Positions 33,841 to 47,204 are shown, counted from the stretch's first letter. The stretch: 64,000 nucleotides of DNA from Sorghum bicolor (GCF_000003195.3 NC_012870.2:21506501-21570500); one strand, 5' to 3'. Numbers and translations are program-made. The notes: generated from the sequence alone by a model not told the origin.

Positions 33841-35583
33841 CTCGGATGGTGCGAGTATTCCGACACGCGCCACGCGTCGTCGATCGACGACGTCGGCACC
33901 CAGACCCACCAGGACGCATTCACGTACATGGTGACGAGGCATCCACTCATGGTCCAAGCAAAATCCTCAGCTTCATGCATGCATGCATCTTCTCGAAAGC
34001 CGCGGGTCGTGCAGCCAAACCACAAGCAAAATCCACAGCAAGAAGCATGTGCATTTGCTGGTGGTTTGGCTTGCTTTAGTGACCGATCGTCGAGTCGGAT
34101 GGCCAAGGCAACTGGCGCCACGGCGACGGCGGCGCCTAGTCACCTGAGCTGCTTCCTGTCCGTGTCGTCCTGCCGGCGGGTCGTTGCTGTCCCGGTCCGT
34201 CCTGCCGCTGGATGATGCATGCATGTCGGAGTGTCATCAGAGAGTAGGATGCGATCGATGCCATTGGACGAACTTTGGAAGAGATGGATCGGTTGTGCAT
34301 GGGTTCAGTGACGATGGATGACAGATGAGCAATCCAACCACTCACCATGGATAATACTGGTTACTGCTTCTTTTTGGACGATCTTATCCTTGTACCGACG
34401 ATGAGTAAAGCTTGGAACCATGACCAAGCTTTTTATTTTTTGTAAAGCTGGAACATGCATGTATGGTCTTTTGATATCTTCAATCAAAAAAGGGGAAAAA
34501 ATATACCAACGAGCTGAGTCATGCATGCGGAGGATCGACATGGGAACGGTTGTACGTCTTCTACTGACTACAACGAATTTCTACATGACCATACATATAA
34601 AAAAAAGAAAAAAAAAGAGAGAGAAAGGGAACGCCGCACTAGTGTCAGTTAAAGCAAAAATCTCTAGATGAGGCGAAGCTTCTGGCTGCATGAGTGTTCA
34701 GCCTGATCACAGATCACAAAAAGAGCGATGGTCGGTGTTGATGGAATTACAGTGTATATGCAGGGGAATGTGGTAGCACACATCATGGTCCAAGAATGAG
34801 TCGCCAGTCTTGCTTTTGAGGTTTTGCCCTGACCCGATGCCAGTTTTCCTTTTCCTTTGCCTTGAGATCAGTAGCTTCATTTGGCTGTCACAAGGCCTTT
34901 TCCGATTTGATGGTCCGGGCTACCTACATGGCTCTTTTTGAGGAATTGTGTAGGGTTACACCCAAATAATTAATAAACAGCTTTTATTTCGTAATACATG
35001 TATCCTTAAATAGAGTGACTTTTGGTTGACCAAATTTATACGCATGCCAAAGTGCTAAAATCTAAAAATATAATTAATGTTATTTAATAATGTTCACTTA
35101 ATATATTTTTTATAGATTATATCAAATTTATAATAATTTGACTTAGAACAACTTAAATGTACTAAGTATTATATAAAGAAGTGGTTTAGACTACTAGTCC
35201 ATAAAACCGTGCTACCTACGTACTGCACAAGATATTTAGCTAGAGTGGTAGGAGGAGGCATAAAGTATTGGATGTTCATGTTTAGTACCTATAATAAATT
35301 TAAATTACTTACGTTTGTGTACTCTCTAGCTCTTTTTGTCATTTTCAACACAATACCCATGTATGTAATATGTGTCAAGTTATTCTGAACTTATCAATTA
35401 CTCTATTTTTCATGCACATATATAGTTTCTCTCTCTATGCATCACATTTTACATATAGTTTAGAATTAGGCAATATGTTTGGTTTGGCTTTGAAAAGAGC
35501 TTCTGCTGCTAAAAAATAATAATGCCAATTCAATGGGTGGGACTTGAAGTTGCTTTTCTAAAAATAACTACTTTTGTGTAGTA
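33841..35583 (-). promoter_or_regulatory. Upstream region of copy 5, then array spacer
   Basis: No gene. Proximal and GC-rich blocks (GACGAGGCATCCACT, CTTCCTGTCCGTG) lie to about 34230 and the distal module ATGATCTTATCCTTGTA-like, here GGACGATCTTATCCTTGTA, at 34377-34395. From about 34920 it turns into the common AT-rich spacer. Confidence 0.5.
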
Positions 35584-36190
35584 CTCCCTTTGTCCATGAA
35601 AGAATCAATTAATTCTTAAAGTTGTTCTAAGTTAAACTCAGGGTTCAAAATTTCGGCGATATTTCGCCGAAATTTCGCGAATTTCGGTAATTTCGGTGGT
35701 GGCCGAAAGAAAAATCCGAAATTTTATTATATACTAATACATGTGCTATATAACTTTAGACTCATATTTTCTAGTGCTTATATTGCATATTCTTCTATTC
35801 AATAGATGTGTAATCATAAATCATATTGATACTTGTTTAGATCTAATTTTTTTAAAAATAAAAGCATACTTCATGTGCTAGTCTCTAAAAAAATTTCGGC
35901 GAAATTTCGGCCGAATTTCGCGAAATTCGGTAATTTCGGTGGTGGCCGAAATTTTTGCGATAACAAAATTAAAAACCTTGGTTAAACTAATTTGATCGAA
36001 AATTTCTAGACAAAACCGCTAAGATTTATAATATGAAACTAGTATCATTCGATTTTCCATAGACTATATTCTCATAAGATGTAAGTTTTATGTTATAGAT
36101 GTTGTTACTCTTTTCTATAAAGTTAGTCAAACTTAAAAAAGTTTGGCTAGCACGGATTCTAGAAATTGATTTATTTGGGGACGGAGGGAG
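35584..36190. mobile_element. Stowaway-like MITE interrupted by a hAT MITE
   Basis: Ends CTCCCTTTGTCCATGAAAG and GGGGACGGAGGGAG with TA on both sides (35582-35583 and 36191-36192). Without the nested insertion the element is about 257 bp. Confidence 0.85.
35639..35980. mobile_element. hAT MITE nested in the Stowaway element
   Basis: A 342-bp element with ends CAGGGTTCAAAATTTCGG and (complement) CAAGGTTTTTAATTTTG, flanked by the perfect 8-bp duplication GTTAAACT (35631-35638 and 35981-35988). Multiple CGAAATTTCGG palindromes lie near both ends. Non-coding. Confidence 0.9.
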
Positions 36191-36464
36191 TACAATTTTT
36201 GCAACACTTTGGACTTTGATTTTCTATAGGTAAATTGAAGCCATCCATTCCAAGAGCTAGCTGACCGAAGCAGCAGATAGGCAATCACCAGAAATTAACA
36301 CTGAGAGCTCACTCAATCTGTCAGTGAGAAAGCACTAAGCCACACTAATATCTTGGCCATATATAGTTAGTTACACAGAACGAAGAAGGAGAACCCTGGT
36401 CCTAGACTCCTAGTCCTAGCTATGCACAACGGCACAACCGCACAAGCCGTGGCCACCGGGCTGA

Positions 36465-36680
36465 CTAGGCACGGGCAATGCCGTCGTCGAAGTTCTGGTA
36501 GTAGCTATGCAGGTCATACCCAAACCTGACCGCGCTCCGCCTTGGCTGCGCCGCGCGCCTCCTCCACGAGCACCTCAACCTCGACAGCAGCTGCTTCACC
36601 CCGGCTGGCGATCGGGGGCTGCCGTTCCTGGCGTCGCCCCGGCTGCTGCCGCCGGTGAGGCTGATGAGCAGAGATGTCAT
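36465..36680 (-). CDS. Small arginine-rich protein, array copy 6 (subfamily A, shortest)
   Basis: A 71-residue single-exon protein. The start is the ATG at 36680-36678 (MTSLLISLTGG), replacing the usual MAAS. The linker is short (GSSRGDARNGSPRSPAG) and loses some arginines; VKQLLSRLRCSWRRR and AVRFGYDLHSYYQNFDDG are intact. The tail is IARA. One upstream in-frame start-like codon would add 13 residues, but no sister gene has such an extension. Function unknown. The Copia element sits about 1 kb upstream and displaces its distal promoter module to 49535. Confidence 0.8.
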   Translation of the reverse strand: MTSLLISLTGGSSRGDARNGSPRSPAGVKQLLSRLRCSWRRRAAQPRRSAVRFGYDLHSYYQNFDDGIARA

Positions 36681-36848
36681 CCTCTCTTGTTCGCTCACAC
36701 ACCAGTTGTCAGTGGTCACAACTCACAAGTCACAAGTTGTGTCTCGTCGCAACCGCTATACAAGCTTGCCCTCTCTGCTCGGAGCTATCTCTATGCTGCA
36801 GCTGTAGCTTATGAAGATCTTGTGCAAAACAAACCCTCCCGTGGTGAA

Positions 36849-36858
36849 CTTTATAAGC
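36849..36858 (-). promoter_or_regulatory. TATA box of copy 6
   Basis: Minus-strand GCTTATAAAG about 170 bp before the ATG, in the conserved context. Confidence 0.75.
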
Positions 36859-37084
36859 TCGGATGTGATGCGATGGTACGGTGGGAGACGTACGTCGCCA
36901 GCCGGTCAGACCCACCAGCACGCACTCACGTACATGGTGACGAGGCATCCACTATGCAGATCACCAAAATCCAGCTTCAGGCATCTTTTTCAGAGCCGCG
37001 CGCGGCCCGCGGGTCGTGCGGTCGAAAAAGAAATATATAACGGTATTCCATCCGGAAATATATACCACCAACCGCGCGAAACCT

Positions 37085-37326
37085 GGCCTTGTTTAGTTGC
37101 CGAAAAATTTTGCAAAATTTTTCAGATTTCCCGTCACATCGAATCTTTAGACGTATGTATGGAGTATTAAATATAGATAAAAATAAAAACTAGTTACACA
37201 GTTTGGTCGGAATTGACGAGACGAATCTTTTGAGTCTAGTTAGTCTATAATTGGACAATATTTGTCAAATACAAACGAAAATACTACTATTTCTATTTTA
37301 CAAAAAATTTTGAAAGTAAACAAGAC
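37085..37326. mobile_element. Tourist-like MITE (GGCCTTGTTTAGTT family) upstream of copy 6
   Basis: Left end GGCCTTGTTTAGTTGCC and right end AAGTAAACAAGAC, with internal CCCGTCACATCGAATCTTTA and GACGAGACGAATCTTTTGAG segments. It is about 230 bp upstream of the TATA box. Confidence 0.8.
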
Positions 37327-37684
37327 GGACGATGACTTGACTACTGCAGGCGATGACCTGACGGCCATGGCTCATGGACGTGTTGGGATGTCACGTACTT
37401 CCTACGTCGTAGAATAGATATATCGTTATAGGATACTTGCAGATTAACGTTTCTTAATTTTAACTAAATTTATAAAAAAAATATATACAATATTTATATA
37501 TTTAAATAAGTTTATTATAAAAATATATTCAACGATCTATCTAATAATATTAATTATATATTATAAATATTAATTATTTTTTAAAATATTTAGTTAAAGT
37601 TAAAAGTATTTGACTCGTTGGGAACATCTATTTCCGCTGCCTGCACCGTCGTCGTGCATGCGGACGAGTTGGGCAAGATGTGGG
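37327..37684. other. Short AT-rich spacer next to the retrotransposon
   Basis: No gene. An AT-rich block (37440-37600) is followed by sequence like the GAGTTGGGCAAGATG part of the array upstream region, directly before the target duplication GTGGG (37680-37684). Confidence 0.5.
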
Positions 37685-39837
37685 TGAAGGACCGAAAACG
37701 GCGACCAGAGGGGGGTGAATGAGAGCCTCAAATTTTCTCTCGAATATATTGGGCCACTGTCCCGAGTTCACCTCCAAACATGCAACAACTCCAAATCTAG
37801 AATACTCACGCCAACTGGTGACGGAAGTACCCAGAGAAATTCCTTAGAGCTATAGAAACTCAATGCAACAGACGGCTTGTAAATCGGAGTCCAAACGACC
37901 GAGCCAGACGCAAAACAAGAAATCGAGGCTAGAAAAATAAACAAAAAATCCTCTAAAAATATTTATCACTGTGAAATAACGAACAAAGATGGAGAAGCTG
38001 CTCTCCACTCTGCCCAGCAGCAACAATTTGTCCAAACCTGAGCCGGCTGATTTACTCTGCCTGACTGCTTGACAATCGAGCAGAGATTTCCCTATTCGTT
38101 GGACCTGTTTCTTGCAAACAGCAAACTGAAAAAGAAAACCGGCAGCTCAAACTCAATTCCAGAAACACAAAGGCACTAAACAAGTACAGAACCTGGACTT
38201 GCACGGCCAGGAGCAAGCACTGGTTGAAGCAAATTACTAATGAGCTTTAAAGCCTTCTCTGCCCAAACCGTGATCAAGGAATAGCTTTGAGAGAGAATTA
38301 AAAAAATCCAACCACTATTGCTTGATTGTGACATCTCCAAAAGCCTCAAGATCAATTCACGAGAACTACAGAGAAATTGGAAACAAGAAAGGAACTGGAC
38401 GTTTCCTGCAGACTTGAGTCGATCTGCAAAGCAAATACGCAAGCGCTCAGCTGATGGATTTCCAACTACCAGTCAGCACTGGTTGCAATCGGTGCCTAGC
38501 ACCAGTCCTCCTGAAAGCAAGCCTGAGTACGAACACCAGAGAGAAAAAGAGATCAACGAACAAGGACTGAGCACGGGTCTGCACGTGCTTGATGCCTGGC
38601 CGAACTCCCGCTCGGAGCTAGGATACTGAGAGCGCACGACGCAGGCCAACAGCGAGCACTGCTCAACCGAGCACGCACGATGCTAGAGCACCTGCGCTGG
38701 TAGTGCTGCCTTCAGCCCTTCACCCATCGGACACAGGATAAACTTCACGAACAGGTAAAAAACAGGCGCCCACAAAATCGAATGGATCTCACTCGAATCG
38801 AAAGCTCTTGAGCTCAGATTTTACACAGATGTAATTCAACTCAGCACGAAGCTATTCCCAAAAATTCATCACTTGAAATCAACCTAAACTCTGGGAAAAA
38901 CAGATCGAAGGTAAGCACGAAAAATGGAGGAATAAACTCAAGAACTCAGCACGGTGTCAAATAAAAATCACAGCAACAACTGTAGAATCCTGGAGGACAA
39001 AAGGAGGATATGGGCCTCCTTTCCCATCTCAAAAATTCTCAAAAAAAAACACCACGAATTTTAGTTCATGGGGACCTCTAGAACACTAACCCTAGGTGGA
39101 GGAGGAATGAAGGAGTGGGAGAGAGGTAAGAGAGTTGGGGAACTCTCACGGCTTATTTATCAGGCATATTACATATTCCCCAAAAGTCTCTAGATATTTG
39201 AGCGAACTAGCTAGCCCCAGGGGCATTTTAGTCCAACTCGACATGACCTAAATCCGACGGCCACCGCGCCTCCTCACCGGTAGCCTCGCTCCGAAGCGAT
39301 CTCACCGATGCCGCAACGTGTCGTCCGTCCGCATCAGGACCTCCGCCCGGGTTTTGAGGCCCAAACCCGCGAAACCCGCCGCGAGTAGCGTACTCCATAC
39401 GCTTCCCCGCCACTCGACACGTGTCACCGCCGTCCTCGACTGGCCGGCCCGCTAAGTCCTCCTGAGCCTCGCTTGACTCGCGTCCACCGTCTTGACTTGG
39501 TCAACACGGTCACTCTCATGTACACTTGCACTTGTCGATGTCCCAGATGTCAGCCACTACGGCTGGTCACCCGGCCTCCTGGTCCGTCAGTCCAAGCCTC
39601 ACATCCATCCTTCACCGCTCAGGTCCATCAGCACGGCACGTCTCTACTTGACCTTCACCTCGCCGTCGACCACCGCCTCCGAGCTCCACAGCTGAACACC
39701 ACAAGCCAAGAGACATGTCGCACATATAGCTTTCGCCATGGTAATGTTAGTCACAAACTCAACCTATTTGTGGATCACGTTGACAATCACTCATCACAAA
39801 ACGAACCACAAGGGTACTTCTCAACCTTGTGTTCGCA
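37685..39837 (-). repeat. 3' LTR of the Copia element
   Basis: 2153 bp. It matches 47205-49355 with scattered substitutions; I counted about 14 differences by eye in the first 400 bp, mostly transitions, which points to an insertion that is not very recent. Its open frames are not genes. Confidence 0.95.
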
Positions 39838-39849
39838 ATCTCCCCCTTG
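39838..39849 (-). other. Polypurine tract
   Basis: Minus-strand CAAGGGGGAGAT directly before the 3' LTR, the expected plus-strand primer for reverse transcription. Confidence 0.85.
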
Positions 39850-41318
39850 ATGAGTGCATTGTCAACACTCTCACACCAACAACTTGAGCAAAAGAAAGAA
39901 CAGAGAAGGAGGAAGGAAGAACGCACCCAAATGACCAAAAGCCAGAGAAAGCCAAAACAGGGTCATTTGAAGTGAGTAACACTTGGCAAAAACTCGGTCC
40001 CCAAAGACATGGGCAACGGCTCGACACAACCAAGTAAAACACAGCTAGCCCTCAAGAAGAGGCAAACAGGCTCAACACCGCTAGCAAAACTTGAAAAGCC
40101 AGAAAACAACTAGACCCTCCAGAAGAGGCAAAGGCTCAACACATCTAGCAAAAGCAACTCAAATGCAACTCCCCCTGAGCAAATGCAATCTCTCTCAAAT
40201 GAATGCATGTCTCTCTTTTTGTTTGTAACTTTCTCTCCCTTGTTGACACATGCACTTATCAAGATTTGCCCTAGGAGTGCAACTCCCCCTCAAAACATGC
40301 TATGAATGCAAGAAATGCACGTATACAAAAGCTTCAGGAGTATAGCAATCATATTGAAAAGATGCTCTAAGTGGTGTTGTCATGTGTGTATAGCAATAAG
40401 TACAAGTGCTAGCAAATGCTCAAACTGATCAAGTGAAACGAAATATGACATTTAAGCATTTTTAATCAATTTTAAGCTATTGTAAGGAGTTCACCACTGA
40501 AAGTAGCACATAGCAGGTATAAGCAGGAAATCAACCTAGTGCTAACAAGTGTATACAAGGTGAACTACCCCAAGCAGCGTTCATACATCATGTCAAAGAC
40601 TAACTTTAGACTTGTGTTTTCATCAAAATGTTATTTTATCGGAGTTTGCAACATATCACAAGGTTTAGTCAAAAACATGTGTGAGTGCGAGAGGTTATCT
40701 GTACTGTCAAACCAACTTATCGACCATGCCAAGCCTATGTCAAAGACAATCGCAAGCTTAAGACAATGATCTCGGCATCCACTACAAGGCTCAAGTTCAT
40801 CCATAAGTGCAATTGGAAGCAGTCTCGATACCTTGACGTAGGACAGTACAGACCCATCTCGATCTTTTCTTTTCACTTAGCTTGATTTTCAATTTTTAGC
40901 ACAAGAATTTACAAGTTGTCCAAGCAAGTGTATAACTCAAAGCATGAGACATAGCAACCTAGCATATAAATGATAGCTCAAGTGATCTCAACACATCCTA
41001 CACATGCTAGTTGCCAATGACAATGGTGAACAATTTTCAGGTTTCAACAGGTTTCTGTCAAGTTCACTAGTTGTAAAACAGCTTAGCTCATAACATGCAT
41101 CAAGTGATGAAAAAGAGCCTAAGCGACAAGCACCATCATGTACATACAAGACATATCACAAAGAGCATAATCTCAATCTAACAACTATAATCATGAAGCT
41201 CAAAATGCTCTAATATACATGATGAGATGAAATGCAATGCAATATGATACAAAAAATAAAATAAAAACTAAACTAAAACAAAACAAAACTAGAGTACAAA
41301 CAGCAAAGTTCCTCTCAA
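39850..41318. other. 3' non-coding region of the Copia element
   Basis: About 1.5 kb between pol and the 3' LTR with no supported gene. It is rich in short direct repeats (GCTCAACACMRCTAGCAAAA-like phrases near 40065-40150) and extra CTCCCCCT motifs. Confidence 0.6.
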
Positions 41319-44300
41319 CTAAAAAGGGAAACAAACACCAAGCTCCCCTCGCAAGCGAGCAAACTGGGCTTGGTCAAGGGGCTTGGTAAAGATGTCTGCG
41401 AGCTGATTTTGGGTATCAACATGGTGTAGGTCAATATCTCCTTTCTCATAGTGGTCACGCAGGAAGTGAAAGCGGACATCTATATGCTTGGTTTTTGAGT
41501 GGAGAACTGGGTTTTTAGCAACGCTTGTGGCACTGGTGCTATCACAAAGCAAAGGCACTCGCCTAAACTCTAACCCAAAGTCTCTCAGAGTAGCTATCAT
41601 CCAAAGCAACTAGGAGCAGCAAGCAGCAGCAGCAACATACTCGGCTTCTGTGGTGGATTGGGCAACTGAGGATTGCTTGCGAGAGGACCAAGACACAAGA
41701 GAAGTCCCAAGAAACTGGCAAGTCCCCGACGTGGACTTGTGCTCAACACGGCAGCCGGCATAATCCGCATCAGAATAGCCGCAAAGAGAAAGAGAGGAGG
41801 AAGCTGAAAACCAAAGACCGAACTCAGGTGTGAAACGGAGGCATCTCAAGATCCGCTTGACGGCTTGACGATGAGATGTGCGCGGCGAAGACTGAAAGCG
41901 TGCGCACAAGCAGACCGCGAACTGGATGTCCGGTCTTGTCGCCGTCAGGTATAGCAGTGACCCGATCATGCTTCGGTACTCCTTTTGGTCCACAGCTTCT
42001 CCTTCTTCATCTGCATCCAGGGCCGTCGTGGTCGACATGGGCGTCGAGAGAGGCTTGGCCTCGCCCATATCGAATTTCTTGAGTACGTCCTTGGTGTACT
42101 TGCCTTGGTGCAAAAACGTCCCTTCTCTAGTTTACTTGATTTGCAAACCAAGAAAGAACGTCAACTCGCCCATCATGCTCATCTCAAATTCCCTGCTCAT
42201 AGTTTCTGCAAACTTGCCAACAAGTGCATGAGAAGAGCCACTGAAAATGATATCATCCATGTATATCTGAACCAAAAGAGTGTCAGTGCCTTGCTTGAGA
42301 AGAAACAAAGTTTTATCAACCGAACCCATTTTAAAACCCTTTGCAAGCAAGAAGGTTTTCAAACGCTCATACCAGACTCTCGGGGCTTGTTTTAGACCAT
42401 ACAAGGCTTTGTGGAGTTTAAAAACATGGTTAGGAAACCTAGGATTTTCAAAGCCAGGGGGTTGTCTCACATAGACCTCTTCCTCTATATACCCATTCAA
42501 GAAAGCACTCTTCACATCCATCTGATACAGCTTGAACCCTTTTGAAGATGCAAAGGCTAAAAGGATCCTAATGGCTTCTAGACCGGCAACAGGATCAAAG
42601 GTTTCCTCATAGTCTATCCCCTCTTTCTGACAAAAACTCTGAGCTACCAACCTAGCTTTGTTCCTCACTACCACCCCATCTTCACTCTGTTTGTTTTTAG
42701 AAACCCACTTGGTACCTATGGGATGGCAATCTGGTGGAAGTGGTAGTAAAACCCAAACCTTGTTTCTCTCAAAGTTTTCTAACTCCTCATGCATAGCATT
42801 AACCCAATCGGAATTAGATAGTGCGTGTCCAACATCTCGAGGCTCAAAAGAAGCAACAAAAGTAGAATGAGCGAAGTGTGAGATGTGATATGACCTGGAC
42901 CGCGTGACTCGCTGGTCAATTTCACCAATCATGGTCTGAGGTGGATGGCGACGCTGAATGTGTCGAGGTGCTTCCCTCGAAGAAGTCGCCTCCCCCTCAA
43001 CTGCAGCTGGGGCCTCCTCAGGAACAGCCGGTGTAGGTTGAGGAGGCTGCTCGAACGGACCCCAAGTCATGGAAGAAGAAGGGTCAGGGCCATCAGCTGA
43101 AGTAGTCGTCGAAGACGCGAGAGCGGCAGCCAGTGGTGTCGGCTCGGGATCAGCCCAATCAGCATCTTCTGCATCATCCTCAACAAAGATGCTCTCACCA
43201 ATCTCCTGATCACCTGCACATTCAAAGACAGGAGAAGAACATGGCATAGTCTCATCGAATGTGACCTCATAGGTCTCCACGACTCGGTTAGTTTCAAGGT
43301 TAAGTACACGATATGCATGAGAATGAGAAGCATAACCAAGAAAAATAACGTCGGAGGACCTAGACTGAAATTTTTCCAAATTACCTTGCTTCAGGATGAA
43401 ACACTTGCAACCAAACACCCTGAAGTGACTTACCTTGGGTAGTATACCAAATCGCAACTCATAAGAAGTCTTTTTCAAGAAGGCTCGAAGAAAAATGCGA
43501 TTGGAAACATGACAAGCGGTGTTGATCGCCTCGGTCCAATATCTCCTAGGAGTCCTATGCTCATCGAGCATCGTCCTGGCCATCTCAACAACGGTCCGAT
43601 TTTTGCGCTCAACAACACCATTTTGCTGGGGAACATAAGGAGAGGAAAACTGGTGCTCGAGACCCAAAGAAGCACAGAAGGTATCAAACTGAGTGTTTTT
43701 GAATTCTGTGCCATTGTCACTGCGTATAGCTCTCATGGCATTCTTAGGCAACTCAATCTGTAACCGAAAAATCAAATCTCGAACATGAGAAAAAGCCTCA
43801 TCCTTACCCTCCATGAAAAACACCCAAGAGTAGCGAGAAAAGTCATCCACAATCACTAGAACATACCACTTCCCTCCCTCTGACCGAACCCGAGCCGGAC
43901 CAACCGTGTCCATATGAAGTAGCTCACCGGGTCCCTTGGTCATGACCTGAGTCACAGGAGGGTGAGAAGCGGCAACCATCTTCCCATGACGACAAGGGTG
44001 ACAAACCAAATCCTTCTCAAATTTCAATTTGGGCAATCCTCGGATTAAGTCAAGTGAGCTCAACCTAGCTAGTAAGTCAAAGCTCAAATGACCAAGTCTC
44101 CTATGCCACTTCCAAAGATCAGAAGAGGATCCAGCCACAAGACAACGAGAAGAGCCAAGAGAGTGAGAAAAATCAGCTCGAAAAACACGACCAAAAGGGA
44201 CAATCTGGCAAACAAGATTTCCCTGAGAATCAAGAACTCGAGACAAGCCGGTCTTAAAACGCACCTCAAAACCATCCTGAAGGAGTTGCGAAACCGAAAG

Positions 44301-44528
44301 CAAATTGAAATGCAAATTCGAAACCAAAGCAACATCCTTCAAGACAAAACTCTCATTGACCCGAATGGTCCCACGAGAAAGCACTTTACCTTTGCTATTA
44401 TCCCCGAATGTGATGTACTCCTTACATTGCACAGGGTCGAGGCTGGAGAACCATTTTGAACTTCCGGTCATTTGGCGCGAACAACCGGAATCAACAAGCC
44501 ACGTGTTCTCCAGGCCTCCGATCTGCAT
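41319..44528 (-). pseudogene. Copia pol polyprotein, broken by two in-frame stops
   Basis: From the ATG at 44528 (one base overlap with the gag stop) the frame gives: aspartic protease with VDSGCS near residue 13; a pre-integrase zinc domain (H-H-C-C, WHRRLGH to CHPC); an integrase core with DTVGP, SDNGTEF and [10 protein letters not shown] carrying the D-D-E residues; and reverse transcriptase with [11 protein letters not shown] and [13 protein letters not shown] at 42134-42132 interrupts just after FFLGLQIK. RNase H follows in the same frame (SDADYAG, TTEAEYVA), then a TAG after AACCS at about 41610-41612, with the last 90 or so residues (DIFTKPL) beyond. The order is diagnostic for Copia. 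Apart from the two stops the catalytic residues are intact. Confidence 0.9.
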
Positions 44529-47141
44529 CAATAGAAAGACATGGGCTGAGCAAATGGCGCAACACTGGGGTTAGTAAACTGTGAAGGATACCAGTGTTGG
44601 GTCATTTGCCCTGGAAAAGTGTTAGGAAAAACACCAAGCATGCCATGTCCCATTTGAGGAAAGCGATCACCACGAAAGGGAAAACGTGGTCCGCTAGAGC
44701 TGTGGGACTGAGAAGCAAAGCCACCGCCACGAGGTTCAAAGTCATATTGATCATGACATGAACCACGTCGGGCACGACCACCACGTGGTCTCGCAAGCCG
44801 AGGCCTAGCACCTTGAGGCATTGCACCTCTAGGCCTAGCACTGCGCCTCTGAACAGGCGGCACATGTACGCCATGGGGTGGGCGGTACATGTTCCAGTTG
44901 TTCAACTCGTACTCTCGCCGCTCATCTCTCTTCCTCCTAAGGCAAAACTCAACAAGGTGACCATCCCTATGGCAATACTCACAGTGATACCTTACCTCTC
45001 TCTTGGGTGGTTGTTGGTTCACTCTCTTGTGGGTATGGTTCACTCTTGGTGGCTTTTTGGCTTTAGGAAGGGGATCCTCAGAGATGTTTGGTAGAGTGTC
45101 AAGTGGGTTCCTGAGATGGTTAGGTTTTCGAATCCACACTTGTTTCTGAGGTGGGACTTTTGGAGGTTCTTCAAACACTCCATCTTTGACAGTGGGTTTG
45201 GAAGGCTCAGGTGGAGTGAATTTGATCAAATTGGGAGTAGTGGATGGTTTCTCACTCGGGCTCAAACCACTAAACTCACCAACCTTGCCATAAAGATTTT
45301 CACCCTTCCCACCTATAGCAAAGCCTACACCCGATGTGCAAGTTCCCCACGTGAACTGGCTCATCATCATGCCCAACTGTGGCTCACTGCTAGACACCCA
45401 GCTCAAGATGGACCGAAGGTATGTGTTGTCTTCCTCGGATCTCATCTTATCATGCCTGCAAGACTCAAGCTCTAGCACCAAACTCTCACAACGTGCACAC
45501 TTAGCAATAGTGCTATCTGAACTGGCCTTCTCAAGAATAGAGATCTTGGCATTCTTCTCTGCCAGCTCAGATTGCAAGCCCGAGCAGGACTTGCACGCAC
45601 CCAACAAGACAGGCCTAGCCTTCAGCTCACCATACTCATCAAGCAAAGTAGCATACTTAGATTGCAATTCAGAGAAGTTAGACATATGAACAGCACACTC
45701 ATCGCACTCTACTTCATCTGACACAACCACAGCACACTCCTTAGCAACCTCAAGCTCCTTAAGCGCCAACTCTAGCTTGTCCTTAAACTCTTTCCTCTCA
45801 CGAGCAGCACGCTTAAGCAATTTATCTTGACTAATCAAGGTGATATTCATGTTGTCAAGCTCAGCGACAAGGTCATCGATAGGAGGTACCTCGGAGGTGT
45901 CGTCGTCGAAGGAGACCTCATCCTTGCTGGCCTTCACCTCTTCATCAATCGCCATGGTGCAGAAGCCTCCGTGAGTGGAGTCGGCGACGAAGCAAAGACC
46001 GGTCAGCTTCTCCTCCATCTTCCTCTCGGACTCATCGTCACTCGAGGGAGAAGAGGAGCGGTCATCGCCAGAGTCGTTGTCGAGGTCGCTGAGGGAAGCA
46101 AGGAAGGCACGCTCTTGCGCCTTGGCTTTCTTGCGGTACATCTTCTTGAGAGCCTCCTTGTCGAAGCCCTTCTTTGACTTGTACTTCTTGGAGGTGTAGT
46201 CGCGCTTGTCCTTGTGCTTGCCAGAGTCGTACTTGTCGGAGGAGTGCTTGTTCTTCTTGGGGCAGTGGGCGACGAACCAGATCTCCACAGTTGTAGCAGC
46301 CCACCTTTTGATCACCACCCCGGCGGCGGTTCAAGCGGTTGTTGTGGAACCGCGAGAACCGGCTGATGATCAACGCTAGCTCGTCATCCCCAAGGGTCTC
46401 CAACTGCTCCTCTGAAACAGACACCAAAGAAGACAAGGCAAACGACATCTGTGAAGGGTTAGCTGAAGAACTTGAACTGTTACCTGAGACTAAAGCCATA
46501 GTCGGTGCAGAGGGATTCTTGAGCTTGGCTTGAGTCTGGTAGTCGATCTCGGTGGACTTGAGCTTGCTGAACAGCTCGTCCACAGTGATGGTGTCGTAGT
46601 TCGAAGACTCAATGATGGCGGACACCTTCACATCCCATACCTTCCGATCTAGGGCATATAGAAGCTTGAGAGCCCTCTCATGATCGTCATAAGGTAGCTG
46701 TGCCTTGTTTGCTCGCATCTTGTTAATAATTGTCTGAAAACGAGAAAACATGACATCGATGGACTCGCCATCAAGCTGAGTGAAGTTCTCGTACTCTCTC
46801 TTGTACGTCTCATAGAGTCTGGTTTTGACATGGGCTGTACCCTCGTGATAGCTCTGAAGCCTCACCCAGATCTCTTGAGCAGTAGCACAATCAGAGACAC
46901 ACTCGAACTCAGGAAGCGAAAGACTCGAGAAAAGAACAGATCTTGCTCTGCTATTTGCGTTGTGCCGATCTTTTTGATCTTGCGTGGTTCGAGCACGGGG
47001 TTCAAGCACAACGAAAGTAGCATCCTCGCAAATTTCCCAAACTAGCCAATCAATCCCCTGGAGATGGGCAGACATGTGTATTTTCCAATAGAGATAATTT
47101 GTTCCATCGAAGAACGGTGGTTTACCGGAACCACGCTCCAT
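44528..47141 (-). pseudogene. Copia gag, frameshifted in its first zinc knuckle
   Basis: The ATG at 47141 starts a gag with FFDGTNYLYWK near the N-terminus and a UBN2-type capsid region through about residue 220. A CYNCGDL zinc knuckle follows, and here (about 46275) a small deletion shifts the frame and removes the expected His ligand. The downstream frame (from 46318) goes on with FVAHCPKK, a lysine-rich stretch, an acidic, coiled-coil-like middle, a second CCHC knuckle (CEYCHRDGHLVEFC) and an Arg/Gly-rich tail. Two knuckles and a long coiled part fit Sirevirus-type gag. It ends in TGA overlapping the pol ATG. Confidence 0.85.
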
Positions 47142-47190
47142 GTCGCCTTCGTGGATCACGGACCGATTAAGGTGGAATGATCCTTAACCG

Positions 47191-47202
47191 GCTCTGATAC
47201 CA
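47191..47202 (-). other. Primer binding site (initiator Met tRNA)
   Basis: Minus-strand TGGTATCAGAGC two bases after the 5' LTR is complementary to the 3' end of plant initiator methionine tRNA, the standard primer of Copia elements. Confidence 0.92.
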
Positions 47203-47204
47203 AT

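Noticed and set aside
39473..39850. 125-codon plus-strand frame and its twin at 48991-49452
   Set aside because: Both lie in the two LTRs of the Copia element and have no domain; LTR duplication explains the repetition.
43509..43763. Plus-strand frames antisense to Copia gag and pol (for example also 45116-45475)
   Set aside because: Shadows of the retrotransposon coding strand.
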